Source of the DNA: Chersky-840 sp963764205
Lineage (GTDB): Bacteria > Actinomycetota > Acidimicrobiia > Acidimicrobiales > UBA8190
Length of the DNA stretch: 64,000 bases
Direction: 5' to 3'
NCBI GenBank assembly: GCA_963764205.1
Contig: CAVXRN010000006.1
Coordinates: forward strand, 1,753,554-1,817,553
The translations under genes were made by a program, and so were the position numbers. Within the stretch, counting starts at the first letter, position 1. Every line of letters begins with the position of its first letter. The notes under the pieces are model-generated. The model saw only the letters and a program-made list of their open reading frames with translations. It ran no database searches and had not been told where the DNA came from. Below, piece after piece: positions 17,388 through 25,649 of this stretch.

Positions 17388-18319
17388 TAGGGCAAGATCG
17401 CTTTCAGGCTGACGGGGACGGACGATTTCCCGGTGACCTTCGGTGGCGTGATGGGCTCGACGCCGTTGGCCTTGAGGATCTCCTGGCCATGGTGCCCGAG
17501 AAGGAACGCCACGAAGGCGCGGGCGGCTGCCGGGTGGGCAGATCGGTTGAGGATGGTGAGGGTGTATTGACCGGCCAAGCTGGTTCCCACGAGACCCACG
17601 GTCTTGAGGTGTGCCGCTGCCGCCTCGACGCCGTAGAAGAAACCAGCGTCGAGCTGGCCCGCCTGGAGGCGGCCGACGAGCGTCGTTTCTGGGAAGACGT
17701 TCGAGGGCGACGCCGCCAACGATGTGAGCGCCGGCACCGAGTACTCGGTGGCGGCTTGGTTCAGGGCATCGACGGCGAGCACACCCTTCGGATCGGTGGC
17801 GGGATCGGTCCGTCCGAGCAAGAAGCCGGGTTGGTCCACGACCTCGTACCAAGGCTTGGTCCGAAGATCGCGGGCGAACGCAGAGTTGGGGTTATAGCCC
17901 AGCACCAGGGGAGAGCGCGCGAACTCGGTGTACCACGACACCCAGTCCCCGTTGGCCGATCCCTCCAGGGTGGTGTTGACCGCCGGAGAGGCGCTGATGA
18001 ACACGTCACCTTGTTGGGTCCCGCCTTTGATCTCGCTGGCCAGGGCTGTCGACCCGGCCGAGAAGCCGCTCACGGTGTACCCGGTTGCCTTTGTGAACGC
18101 GGGGCTGATCTGTTGCTGCATCAGGTCGAGCAACGACCCGGCATAGAGCACGTCGACCGGACCCGAAGCCTTGGCCGGGGTGCCAGCATGCGAATCAGAG
18201 TTGGCCGCGCAGCCAGCGACCGTCGTCGTGAGAAGGGCCGTCAACATCCCGACCGCCATGGGGCGTCCAAGGCTCTTGTGGGGACGGACGGTGCGAGAGG
18301 GGCCAGATGCAGGTTCCAT
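17387..18319 (-). CDS. modA: molybdate/tungstate-binding lipoprotein (ModA/WtpA type)
   Basis: About 310 residues from ATG 18319; ATG 18256 is an alternative. A signal peptide ends in the lipobox TVAGC, so the protein is probably anchored outside the membrane. The mature part starts VDVLYAGSLLDLMQQQ and contains SAGSTALASEI and GDVFISASPAVN, the oxyanion-binding pattern of ModA/WtpA proteins. It delivers molybdate or tungstate to the fused ModBC, whose start overlaps its stop by one base. The 164 bp upstream to moaC may hold a ModE-type operator, but I see no clear palindrome. Confidence 0.85.
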   Translation of the reverse strand: MEPASGPSRTVRPHKSLGRPMAVGMLTALLTTTVAGCAANSDSHAGTPAKASGPVDVLYAGSLLDLMQQQISPAFTKATGYTVSGFSAGSTALASEIKGGTQQGDVFISASPAVNTTLEGSANGDWVSWYTEFARSPLVLGYNPNSAFARDLRTKPWYEVVDQPGFLLGRTDPATDPKGVLAVDALNQAATEYSVPALTSLAASPSNVFPETTLVGRLQAGQLDAGFFYGVEAAAAHLKTVGLVGTSLAGQYTLTILNRSAHPAAARAFVAFLLGHHGQEILKANGVEPITPPKVTGKSSVPVSLKAILP

Positions 18320-18483
18320 GGTCCGTCGCTGGCCTCCCGTGCCTTGCCGTATCTGCGGCGAGAGTACGAGTTTTTTGCTCCAGAGACAAGAAAAAGTGGC
18401 TGGATTCCTCGCACATGCGATCTGTCGCCGCAAGAGCGGGACCGCTGGGCATCAGGTGCGCGGCACCTCCGACACCGGCGGGG

Positions 18484-19059
18484 TCAGTGCGACCGATTCG
18501 AGTCGGCTGCCGTTGTCAACGTCGACGGGTGCGCCTCGGGCTCGCCCCGGTCGGTGCGCCCCCAGTCTCCTGAGCGACCTCCCGACTTGTGCCAGACCGT
18601 CAGCTCATCGATCGATGCAGCCGGGTCCACGTCCAGCAGCACGGTGAGAAGGGCGAGGGCGGCGACCGCACAGGCCGTGAGCGCCTCCATCTCGACACCG
18701 GTGCGACCGTCGAGCTCCGTCAATGCGCTGATCGTGACGACATGGGCCTGCACCTCTACCTCCACGCTCACCCGTTGGAGGTTGAGCGGGTGGCACAGGG
18801 GGATGAGAGAGGCTGTCTGCTTCGCCCCCTGTACGCCGGCGAATCGCGCCGCTTCGACGATGTCGACTCCTCCGCGGTGCCGTCCCAGGACATCGGGTGC
18901 GTGGGCCGACGTGCGGACGACGCATCGGGCCACGGCGATCCGGCTCGTCACCGGCTTGGCCGTGACGTTCACCATGCGGGCCTGACCGGACTCATCGATA
19001 TGGGTGAGCGTGTCGGTGAGGTGATCGTTGTCGCCCGGCGGTGCGCGACGGTTGCTCAT
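18484..19059 (-). CDS. moaC: cyclic pyranopterin monophosphate synthase MoaC
   Basis: 191 residues from ATG 19059 (ATG 19062 also possible; an AGGAGG lies at the end of moaD). LTHIDESGQARMVNV, IPLCHPLNLQ and TGVEMEALTACAVAAL are MoaC signatures, with catalytic histidine and lysine-type residues in conserved places. It converts the MoaA product to cyclic pyranopterin monophosphate. The C-terminal 30 residues are a polar extension. The gene overlaps moaD by a few bases. Confidence 0.93.
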   Translation of the reverse strand: MSNRRAPPGDNDHLTDTLTHIDESGQARMVNVTAKPVTSRIAVARCVVRTSAHAPDVLGRHRGGVDIVEAARFAGVQGAKQTASLIPLCHPLNLQRVSVEVEVQAHVVTISALTELDGRTGVEMEALTACAVAALALLTVLLDVDPAASIDELTVWHKSGGRSGDWGRTDRGEPEAHPSTLTTAADSNRSH

Positions 19060-19295
19060 CATCCTCCTGAGACAGGCGGGAGGATGGCGACCTCATCGTT
19101 GTCAGTGACCGTCGCGTCTGGCTCGACAGCCTGGCCGTTGAGCCAGACGGTGGAACCCGCCACGATCCGCGCAAAATCGTCGCCGAATCGCTCTTGTGCT
19201 GCGATGAGTATCCCCCCGACGCTGGCACCCCGTAACACGACGTCGGCGGTACCCGCCGCCTCTCGGGCCGGTCCGAACAGACGCAGACGCGCCAC
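19059..19295 (-). CDS. moaD: molybdopterin synthase small subunit MoaD
   Basis: 78 residues. A ubiquitin-like fold is indicated by MARLRLFGPAREAAG at the start and DNDEVAILPPVSGG at the end. The terminal GG is adenylated and thiocarboxylated to carry sulfur to molybdopterin synthase. It starts 2 bp after the moaA stop and overlaps moaC (GGATGATG), consistent with coupled translation in the cofactor operon. A dedicated MoeB is not visible in this window. Confidence 0.92.
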   Translation of the reverse strand: MARLRLFGPAREAAGTADVVLRGASVGGILIAAQERFGDDFARIVAGSTVWLNGQAVEPDATVTDNDEVAILPPVSGG

Positions 19296-19297
19296 TG

Positions 19298-20377
19298 TCA
19301 GCCCCCGATCATCGACATGGACCGGAGCGGCCGGAGAAATCCCGGCTCATTGATCCCATGTCCCGGGAGTTTTGCTCCCACCGCGTCACGCAAGCACTGA
19401 GCCAGCTGGCTATCGGTGCCTCCTCCACGCAACAAATCGCGTACCGTGGTCTCCTCGTTAGTGAACAAGCAGTTGCGGAGCGCTCCATCAGCCGTGAGAC
19501 GGAGACGATTGCACGCTCCGCAGAAGGGCTCGGTGACACTCGAGATCAACCCGATCTCCCCTCCGCCATCGCAGAAGCGGAAACGCTCCGCCGGTGCCGG
19601 ACTGTCGGCGTCGGATACCGGCTCGAGGGGCCAGACCTTCGATATTCTGTCGAAGACCTCACGGCCCGAGACGAGCCGATTTCGGTCCCACATGCGGTCG
19701 GCGTCCAGCGGCATGAACTCGATGAACCGGACCACCCGACCGGTGGTGCGGGCGAAGGACGCGAAATCGACCACTTCGTCGTCATTGAGCCCTCGTAGGA
19801 GCACCACATTGACCTTGACCGGAGCAAGGCCCGCGGTCTCGGCCGCCGTCATGGCGTCGAGTACGACATTGAGTTCGCCGCGCCTTCGAATGGCAGCAAA
19901 CCGCTCCGGTCGCAGGGAGTCACAACTGATGTTGACGCGGCGCAAGCCGGCGGATGCAAGGGTCCGGGCCTGCTTGGCGAGACGCGTACCGTTGGTGGTC
20001 AGAGCGAGATCCTCGAACCCGATGTCCGCCAGGCGGGCAATCAGCCTTGAGAGCCCCTCCCGGACCAGGGGCTCCCCCCCGGTGAGGCGTACGGAAGTGA
20101 CACCCAGTGCTCGGGCGACCCTTGCCACCCGAGCGATCTCGTCAAAGGTCAGGAGCTCGTCTCCGGGACGAAAGGTCATCCCCTCCTCGGGCATGCAGTA
20201 GATACAGCGCAAGTTGCAACGGTCCGTGACTGAAATGCGGAGGTCGCTGTGCATCCGCCCGTGCCCATCGACCAGGGAGCCCTCCGACGGTGCGGGGACG
20301 TTGGCTGCCGCCGAGGCTCGATCGCGTCCGCGGATCGGGGGTCGTACCGAGATGCTTACGGGGACCGATGCCGTCAC
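19298..20377 (-). CDS. moaA: GTP 3',8-cyclase MoaA (radical SAM)
   Basis: 359 residues from GTG 20377, which overlaps the moeA stop (GTGA). DRCNLRCIYC is the radical SAM cluster motif, and CGACNRLRLTADG with a later C (RNC) binds the second 4Fe-4S cluster. The C-terminal IGG tail is the conserved GG needed for catalysis. It rearranges GTP to 3',8-cyclo-7,8-dihydro-GTP. An N-terminal extension of about 35 residues precedes the usual start. The open frame upstream of 20377 overlaps moeA and is ignored. Confidence 0.94.
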   Translation of the reverse strand: MTASVPVSISVRPPIRGRDRASAAANVPAPSEGSLVDGHGRMHSDLRISVTDRCNLRCIYCMPEEGMTFRPGDELLTFDEIARVARVARALGVTSVRLTGGEPLVREGLSRLIARLADIGFEDLALTTNGTRLAKQARTLASAGLRRVNISCDSLRPERFAAIRRRGELNVVLDAMTAAETAGLAPVKVNVVLLRGLNDDEVVDFASFARTTGRVVRFIEFMPLDADRMWDRNRLVSGREVFDRISKVWPLEPVSDADSPAPAERFRFCDGGGEIGLISSVTEPFCGACNRLRLTADGALRNCLFTNEETTVRDLLRGGGTDSQLAQCLRDAVGAKLPGHGINEPGFLRPLRSMSMIGG

Positions 20378-21618
20378 GACGGGTCCATCGCTTCGGTCTC
20401 CAGGCGATCGGGATCGATGAGCATGACGTCGACGTGGTCCCCGACTCGGGCACCGGTGCCGTCGGGGATGAGGGCGAGGCCGTTGGACATCGCCATGGCG
20501 TGCAGCTGATGTGACTCCTGCTTGTCGGCGGTGGTGACCCGCCACCTACCCAGGCGGTCGAGTGTGACCCGGGCCCGCAGGAGGTGAAGTTTTCCATCGC
20601 GATGTGGAGGGACGTCTTCTTGGACGACGGCGGCAACGCGTGGTCGATCAAGGGAGTGGTGGCCGCCGATCATCCGCAACGCAGGGCGGACGAACAGCTC
20701 GAAGCTCACCATGGCCGACACCGGGTTGCCCGGGAGGCCGAACACCGGAGTGCCCGAACCCGCCAGCAAGCCGAAAGCGAACGGCTTCGCCGGTCGGATC
20801 GCCACCTGCATCCACCGCATGGTCCCCGCACTGAGCTTCTCCAAGACGATGCGCACGACGTCGCGGTCACCCACACTGACTCCACCACTGGTGACGATGG
20901 CGTCACAAGTGCGAGCGGCATGTGTCAGGACGTCTACGAGCGCGCCTTCGTCGTCACCGACGATCCCCAGGTCGTGACATTCCCAACCCTCGCGCCGGGC
21001 CAGTGCGAGCAGGGTATGCCGGTTGGCGTCACGGATCTTGCCTGGGACCAGGGGGGTCGCGCCGTCGACTAGCTCGTCGCCGCTGGAGAGCACGCCGACC
21101 CTCGGGTGAGGATGCACCACCACGGAAGTCGCGCCCTGGGCGGCCAGGACACCCAGGTGGGCCGGTGTGAGCACCGTCCCGGCGTCGGCGATCACATCAC
21201 CCTCCGACACGTCGCGCCCCACGTGGCGCACGAAGTCGTCGACCTGAATCTCCCGCTCGATCGTGACCGAGGCGCCAGTCACCCGGGTCTCCTCGATCAT
21301 CACAACGGCGTCGGCCCCCGGCGGGATTGGTGCCCCGGTCATGATGCGGGCCGCCTGGCCCGGTCCCACCCTGGTGTCGACGCCATGTCCGGCCAAGATC
21401 GAGCCGACGACCTCCAAACGTACCGGCGCACCGCGAGTGTCTTGGGCCCGGAGCGCATAGCCGTCCATGGAAGAATTCGTGAAGGGAGGGATGGGCTCGG
21501 ATGCGACGATCGGTGCCCCGATCACACAACCCAAGGTCTTGTCTAGTGGCAGGGGGAGCGGCGCCAGGGCCGTGCACGATCCGAGGACGAAACGACGAGC
21601 CTCCGCAAGAGGGATCAT
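20374..21618 (-). CDS. moeA: molybdopterin molybdenumtransferase MoeA
   Basis: 414 residues from ATG 21618, overlapping the moaE stop. PFTNSSMDGYAL, IMTGAPIPPGADAVV, TSGGVSVGDRD and GLPGNPVSAMV are the MoeA signatures. It inserts molybdate into adenylylated molybdopterin. MoeA and the MogA-type protein at 22.4 kb act in sequence. It lies fourth in the run mogA, moaE, moeA, moaA, moaD, moaC. Confidence 0.94.
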   Translation of the reverse strand: MIPLAEARRFVLGSCTALAPLPLPLDKTLGCVIGAPIVASEPIPPFTNSSMDGYALRAQDTRGAPVRLEVVGSILAGHGVDTRVGPGQAARIMTGAPIPPGADAVVMIEETRVTGASVTIEREIQVDDFVRHVGRDVSEGDVIADAGTVLTPAHLGVLAAQGATSVVVHPHPRVGVLSSGDELVDGATPLVPGKIRDANRHTLLALARREGWECHDLGIVGDDEGALVDVLTHAARTCDAIVTSGGVSVGDRDVVRIVLEKLSAGTMRWMQVAIRPAKPFAFGLLAGSGTPVFGLPGNPVSAMVSFELFVRPALRMIGGHHSLDRPRVAAVVQEDVPPHRDGKLHLLRARVTLDRLGRWRVTTADKQESHQLHAMAMSNGLALIPDGTGARVGDHVDVMLIDPDRLETEAMDPS

Positions 21619-22124
21619 CGTGTCGGTTCTGCTATCGGTGCTTCTCCCGGTGCGCCCAGGCCATCGATGGTGTGCGAGCAAAGGCTCCAATCAGATCCTC
21701 CCGCCCATGACTCGCGCTTCCAGATGGGAACCGAGTGCTTCAACGCGTCGATGCAGTAGCGGGCGGCGTCGAAAGCCTGGTGTCGGTGTGGTGTCGAAAC
21801 CACCACGACGACCGAGACGTCGCCCACGACGAGGTGTCCAATACGGTGGAGGAGCACCAGGCGCCCGATATCGGGCCACTGGGCCCGAGCGAGACGCGCG
21901 ACCGCATCGAGCCGGGGTACGACCTGTTCGACATACGCCTCGTATTCCAAGGCGGTGACCCCGGGACGCCCGGCTGAGTGATCACGAACCGTTCCGCAGA
22001 ACGTCACGACCGCCCCGCAGGAGGGCACAGCCGTCCACGACCATGCCTGGTCCACCGACAGCGGCAGCTCGCTGACGGCGATCCAGTCGCTGCCTTCAGG
22101 GGGGACCAGGTCGATTTGGGTCAT
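21615..22124 (-). CDS. moaE: molybdopterin synthase large subunit MoaE
   Basis: 169 residues from ATG 22124. GAVVTFCGTVRDHSAGR, EYEAYVEQ, HRIGHLVVGDVSVVV and DALKHSVPIWKRE match MoaE, including the active-site lysines near the end. With MoaD it converts cyclic pyranopterin monophosphate to molybdopterin. The C-terminus is longer than average by about 20 residues and overlaps the moeA start. A 238 bp gap separates it from mogA, so an internal promoter is possible there. Confidence 0.92.
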   Translation of the reverse strand: MTQIDLVPPEGSDWIAVSELPLSVDQAWSWTAVPSCGAVVTFCGTVRDHSAGRPGVTALEYEAYVEQVVPRLDAVARLARAQWPDIGRLVLLHRIGHLVVGDVSVVVVVSTPHRHQAFDAARYCIDALKHSVPIWKRESWAGGSDWSLCSHTIDGLGAPGEAPIAEPTR

Positions 22125-22362
22125 GACACGGTCTCATGGGGGAGTCTCTCGGTGTTGGTGCGCAGCTTTTCGATCTGGAGCGGAAGGGTCGATTGGACGC
22201 CACCGGGGCGTGCGGTGGCTTCTCTCACCGAGCCGGGCGGTCCCATTGCCGTGTGGGCAGGTCGGTGGACAGCGGTCACGTCGGTGAATTTATCCTTGCT
22301 GACAAGGCGTGCTCCCGGCGAAAAGCATCGGTGCCCTGTGTTGGCCCTCGGGATGGGCCGAT

Positions 22363-22839
22363 TCAGTGCGGCCTTCCCCCGGCCAGGAGCTCCAGGGCAT
22401 GGGTCAGGACGTCGGCCACCGCCTCGATCGATTCCACCGCCCCTCGGGGCGATCCGGGGACGTTGAGCACCAGGCACTTCCCGACCGTTCCGGCCACGCC
22501 TCGCGAGAGACGCCCGAGTGGACTGGCGGCGCGCATCGCCTCGGCCAGGCCCGGGGCATCTCGCTGGATGACGGTGCGGGTGGCTTCCGGTGTGAGGTCG
22601 GTGGGGGAGAAGCCGGTCCCTCCGGTCGTGACGACGAGGCCGGCGAACGACGTCGAGAGCTCGGCCAGTGCCGCTGCTACCGGCGCAACCCCGTCGGGAA
22701 CGATTCGTTGTTCCACAATACGAAAGCCCCTTCGGGTGAGCGCGGTGGCCACCGCGGCCCCGGACCGGTCCTCGCGGGTTCCCGTGCTGACCGATTCCGA
22801 GACCGTGAGAATTTTCGCATCGAGCGCCACGTCGACCAC
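22363..22839 (-). CDS. mogA: molybdenum cofactor adenylyltransferase-type protein (MogA/MoaB)
   Basis: 158 residues from GTG 22839. DAKILTVSESVSTG at the start, VVTTGGTGFSPTDLTPEAT in the middle and NVPGSPRGAVES near the end are the MogA/MoaB fold motifs that bind molybdopterin and ATP. It adenylylates molybdopterin before MoeA acts. It is the first gene of the minus-strand molybdenum operon. MoaB and MogA cannot be separated with certainty from the sequence. Confidence 0.88.
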   Translation of the reverse strand: MVDVALDAKILTVSESVSTGTREDRSGAAVATALTRRGFRIVEQRIVPDGVAPVAAALAELSTSFAGLVVTTGGTGFSPTDLTPEATRTVIQRDAPGLAEAMRAASPLGRLSRGVAGTVGKCLVLNVPGSPRGAVESIEAVADVLTHALELLAGGRPH

Positions 22840-22981
22840 GCTAGTTCCGAGGTTTCGCCACCGATCCCGGAGTGACGGTCCGCGAGCCCGCTGGTCGGGC
22901 GAACTGCAGCCCCGCCGACTCAGAGTTCGGGGAGCAACGCCAAGGCGGCCCGGCTCCGCTCGGGATCAGGTCGCCTTGCGG

Positions 22982-24208
22982 CTACGGCCGTCGCCGCCGC
23001 AAGGCGGGCAGGTCGATTGCAACCCCCAAGCCCTTGGCCACCTTGGCGGCAATCGCAAGAGAGTGGTCTAGGTCGGCCCAGAGGTCCTCCACGTCCTCGC
23101 AACCAACGCTGAGCCGTAGAAGCGAGGGAGGCGCGGTCTCGCCCGGCCACTTTGCACGGCGTTCGATCGACGTGTCGATACCGCCCAGGCTCGTGGCGTG
23201 CACAATGAGCCGGGTGGAAGCTGCGGCTGCCTCCGCCGCGCTTGGGCCCCCTTGCACCTCGACGGCGATCATGTTGCCGAAGCCTTCCATTTGAGCGCAG
23301 GCTCGATCGTGCCAAGGGTCGCTGGGAAGTCCCGGATACCGGACACGTACGACAGATGAGTGAGATTCGAGCCGGCGAGCGAGTTCCTCGGCGTTTGCCT
23401 GGGCTTGTCGAAAGCGCAGGGCCAAGGTACGGATGCCACGCAGGGCCAGAAAAGCCTCCATCGGACCGGGGATCGCGCCGGCCATGGACCGATGCCGGCG
23501 CAGGTCGAGGCACAGGTCCGACCCCGGCGCCGCGACGGCCGCACCCAGCACGACATCGGCGTGTCCAGCAAGCAGTTTCGAGACACTGTGGACGACGACG
23601 TCGGCACCAAGGCGGAGTGGCAGCTGCCCCAGCGGTGTCATGTAGGTATTGTCGACCGCCACCAGAACGCCCAGCGCATGAGCCGCCTTGCACAATGCTG
23701 GGATATCGGCCACATCGAGCTTGGGGTTCGTCGGCGATTCGATCCACAGAAGTGCGGCCCCTTCACACGCCGCCATCACCTCCTCGGTATCCCAGATGTT
23801 GACCAGACGGGTGTTCCAGCGTCCCTGCACTGCGGCATCGAAGAATGCCCTCGTGCCGTAGTAGCCGTCTCGGGGCAACACGATGGTGCCGCCCACGCCT
23901 ACCTGCTCGAACACGGCCGCCACCGCAGCCATACCCGAGGAAAAGCTGACCGCCGATCCTCCTTCCAATACACTGATGACATCTTCGAGTGCCGTCCAGG
24001 TGGGGTTCCCGTCCCGCCCATAGGCGATCGGGCCACCTGCATGAAAGGTTGAAGCGAAGACGACCGGTGGGTTCAGTGGTGCATCGGGCCAGCGCATCGG
24101 GCGCCCGGCCACAATCGCTTGAGTGGACGGACGCCAGTCTCGTTCGGTCAACCGGGGTTTGGCCGGCGGTGAGAATGGCGAGCGTCGCCCATTCGGATCG
24201 TCAGTCAT
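22982..24208 (-). CDS. Cys/Met-metabolism PLP-dependent enzyme (cystathionine synthase/lyase family)
   Basis: 408 residues from ATG 24208, which overlaps the stop of the ORF upstream (ATGA). Visible features: AVSFSSGMAAVAAVF (cofactor phosphate loop), VDNTYMTPLGQLPL, and VVHSVSKLLAGHADVVLG with the PLP lysine. The C-terminus has CEDVEDLWADLDHSL, as in cystathionine gamma-synthase/lyase-type enzymes. Whether it is a synthase, gamma-lyase or beta-lyase cannot be told. The upstream HxlR gene and hydrolase-like ORF lie on the same strand and may be in the same transcript. Confidence 0.85.
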   Translation of the reverse strand: MTDDPNGRRSPFSPPAKPRLTERDWRPSTQAIVAGRPMRWPDAPLNPPVVFASTFHAGGPIAYGRDGNPTWTALEDVISVLEGGSAVSFSSGMAAVAAVFEQVGVGGTIVLPRDGYYGTRAFFDAAVQGRWNTRLVNIWDTEEVMAACEGAALLWIESPTNPKLDVADIPALCKAAHALGVLVAVDNTYMTPLGQLPLRLGADVVVHSVSKLLAGHADVVLGAAVAAPGSDLCLDLRRHRSMAGAIPGPMEAFLALRGIRTLALRFRQAQANAEELARRLESHSSVVRVRYPGLPSDPWHDRACAQMEGFGNMIAVEVQGGPSAAEAAAASTRLIVHATSLGGIDTSIERRAKWPGETAPPSLLRLSVGCEDVEDLWADLDHSLAIAAKVAKGLGVAIDLPALRRRRP

Positions 24209-24627
24209 CGGTTCGCACCTTCGACACCCATCAGGCGGATACCGTAGGCGGCAATTCCACGGGCTACGCCAGGCGGCGGGAGTACCGTAGCGACGTCCAT
24301 GGCATCGCCGGCGAAACCGCTGCGTCCGCCGGGGAAGTCGAGGAGCGGCGTACCGAGGCACTCGGCCAGGGCACCGGCCGAGCGCCACAGAACTGGCCCC
24401 TCACACATCGGTCCGAAGCCGAGAATCGGGCGTCCGATCAGGGTGATACCGGGCCTGCTCGACCCTCCTCTGGCAGAGCCGAGATGTTCTGTCAGGGACT
24501 CCGTATCGCTCGCGCTAGGTCCCGTCATTTCGAGCCGACTCAGTTCTGGCAGGCGGAGCGTGGCCCGCCAGAGTCCAGGTGATCTCGATTGGCCTGAGGT
24601 TGGTCGGGCTGCCCCATGAGGGCTCAC
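24205..24627 (-). CDS. hypothetical protein, possibly degraded alpha/beta hydrolase C-terminus
   Basis: 140 residues if GTG 24627 is used; ATG 24528 is also possible. It begins 12 bp after the HxlR stop and overlaps the PLP gene by 4 bp, and codon third positions are GC-rich, so translation is plausible. The segment VLWRSAGALAECLGTPLL followed by DFPGGRSGF resembles the end of an alpha/beta hydrolase, where FPGGH is usual. Here the catalytic-type histidine position is R. No nucleophile serine motif precedes it, so it may be a remnant. Confidence 0.45.
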   Translation of the reverse strand: MSPHGAARPTSGQSRSPGLWRATLRLPELSRLEMTGPSASDTESLTEHLGSARGGSSRPGITLIGRPILGFGPMCEGPVLWRSAGALAECLGTPLLDFPGGRSGFAGDAMDVATVLPPPGVARGIAAYGIRLMGVEGANR

Positions 24628-24639
24628 AGAAACCCGGCA

Positions 24640-24972
24640 TCATGGGCCAACTTCCTTCGACCAACGTTGAGCCCACTTCCCGAGCGGTTCGATTGCATCA
24701 CCTAGTGCTCGCCCAATCTTCGTCAACTCGTACTCTCGTCCTTCTGTTTGCTCAATCAGTCCCGCTTCAACGAGTTCTCGAAGCCTCTCGTAGAGCACGC
24801 TGGAGGACATGTCGTCGCTGTTGGCTCGAAGTGCCCTCGCCCCGAGTGGACCTTCCCGTAGCTCCCACAGAACTCGAAGCGCCCATCGGCGACCGAGCAA
24901 GTCAAGTGCAGCCATGAGTGGACGGCCCGCCGTGGACCCCCTCACCCTGCGACCCGGTACCGGCGTTGACAC
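24640..24972 (-). CDS. HxlR-family transcriptional regulator
   Basis: 110 residues from GTG 24972, chosen because GGGAGGA lies about 6 bases upstream; the longer frame reads into the promoter region. The winged helix is typical: LDLLGRRWALRVLWELREG, SSSVLYERLRELVEAGLIEQ and YELTKIGRAL. HxlR proteins often respond to redox or electrophiles. It is divergent from the carboxymuconolactone decarboxylase-like gene, with a palindrome between them. Confidence 0.88.
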   Translation of the reverse strand: MSTPVPGRRVRGSTAGRPLMAALDLLGRRWALRVLWELREGPLGARALRANSDDMSSSVLYERLRELVEAGLIEQTEGREYELTKIGRALGDAIEPLGKWAQRWSKEVGP

Positions 24973-24991
24973 GTTCCGTCCTCCCTTGCGG

Positions 24992-25004
24992 TTCGGAATC
25001 CGAA
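24992..25004. promoter_or_regulatory. palindrome between divergent HxlR and CMD genes
   Basis: TTCGGAATCCGAA is a perfect inverted repeat (6 bp arms, 1 bp centre) lying 20 bp before the HxlR start and about 58 bp before the divergent gene. A related TCGGATTCAGA occurs near 25031. Position and symmetry fit an HxlR-type operator, but no binding is shown. Confidence 0.45.
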
Positions 25005-25062
25005 ACACTATGGTAACCGGCACGGCCGTCTCGGATTCAGAAACATCCAAAGGAGGTATGTC

Positions 25063-25632
25063 GTGTCAGTTCGCATCAGTCCTCTCGACCCCCCCTACGA
25101 ACCTGAGGTGGACGGTCAGCTACGTTCGATGATGCCTCCGGGGGTTGAGCCCATCGCTTTGTTTCGGACCTTCACAAAGAACCTGGCCATGGCTCGGGCC
25201 ATGGAACCATGGGGCCGTTACCAGCTAGGCAAAAGCCTCTCGGTCGGGGTGCGAGACCGGGAGATCATCATCGACCGCACCTGCGCTCGTTGCGGATGCG
25301 AGTACGAATGGGGTGTCCACGTCGCATTCTTTGCGGAACGGGCGTCGCTTAACCCAGAGCAAGTGGCATCCCTCGCCCAAGGAAGGTACAACGACCCGTG
25401 CTGGGACTCTGAGCGAGATCGACTCTTGATCAGTCTGGTAGACGCCCTCCATGACGAGGGAGACATCGACGACACGCTCTGGAGCGCTCTCGCTCGGGAG
25501 TTCAATGAGGCCCAACTCCTCGACCTCACCATGCTGTGTGGGTGGTACCACGCCATCAGTTTCACGGCTCGGGCCTCCCGTGTCGCCCTCGAGCCTGGCG
25601 CCCCGACCTTTGCTTCTATCGGCAACCGATAG
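25063..25632 (+). CDS. carboxymuconolactone decarboxylase/AhpD-like protein
   Basis: 189 residues from GTG 25063, preceded by a strong AAAGGAGGT Shine-Dalgarno with about 7 bases spacing. REIIIDRTCARCGCEYEWGVHV is the CMD/AhpD core. It contains a CARCGC cluster and a following histidine that could form a redox-active pair with proton relay. Such proteins act in peroxide defence or aromatic catabolism. The divergent HxlR gene and the adjacent DJ-1-like gene make a redox or electrophile response plausible. Confidence 0.85.
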   Translation: MSVRISPLDPPYEPEVDGQLRSMMPPGVEPIALFRTFTKNLAMARAMEPWGRYQLGKSLSVGVRDREIIIDRTCARCGCEYEWGVHVAFFAERASLNPEQVASLAQGRYNDPCWDSERDRLLISLVDALHDEGDIDDTLWSALAREFNEAQLLDLTMLCGWYHAISFTARASRVALEPGAPTFASIGNR

Positions 25633-25649
25633 ATGCCGGGGTACCACGT

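Noticed and set aside
17246..18985. 579-codon plus-strand ORF over modA and moaC
   Set aside because: Spans two well-defined minus-strand genes and shows no protein family pattern.
22121..22477. Minus-strand ORF between mogA and moaE
   Set aside because: Overlaps the conserved end of mogA and lacks any family pattern; the spacer more likely holds regulatory DNA, and no Moco riboswitch fold was recognisable by eye.
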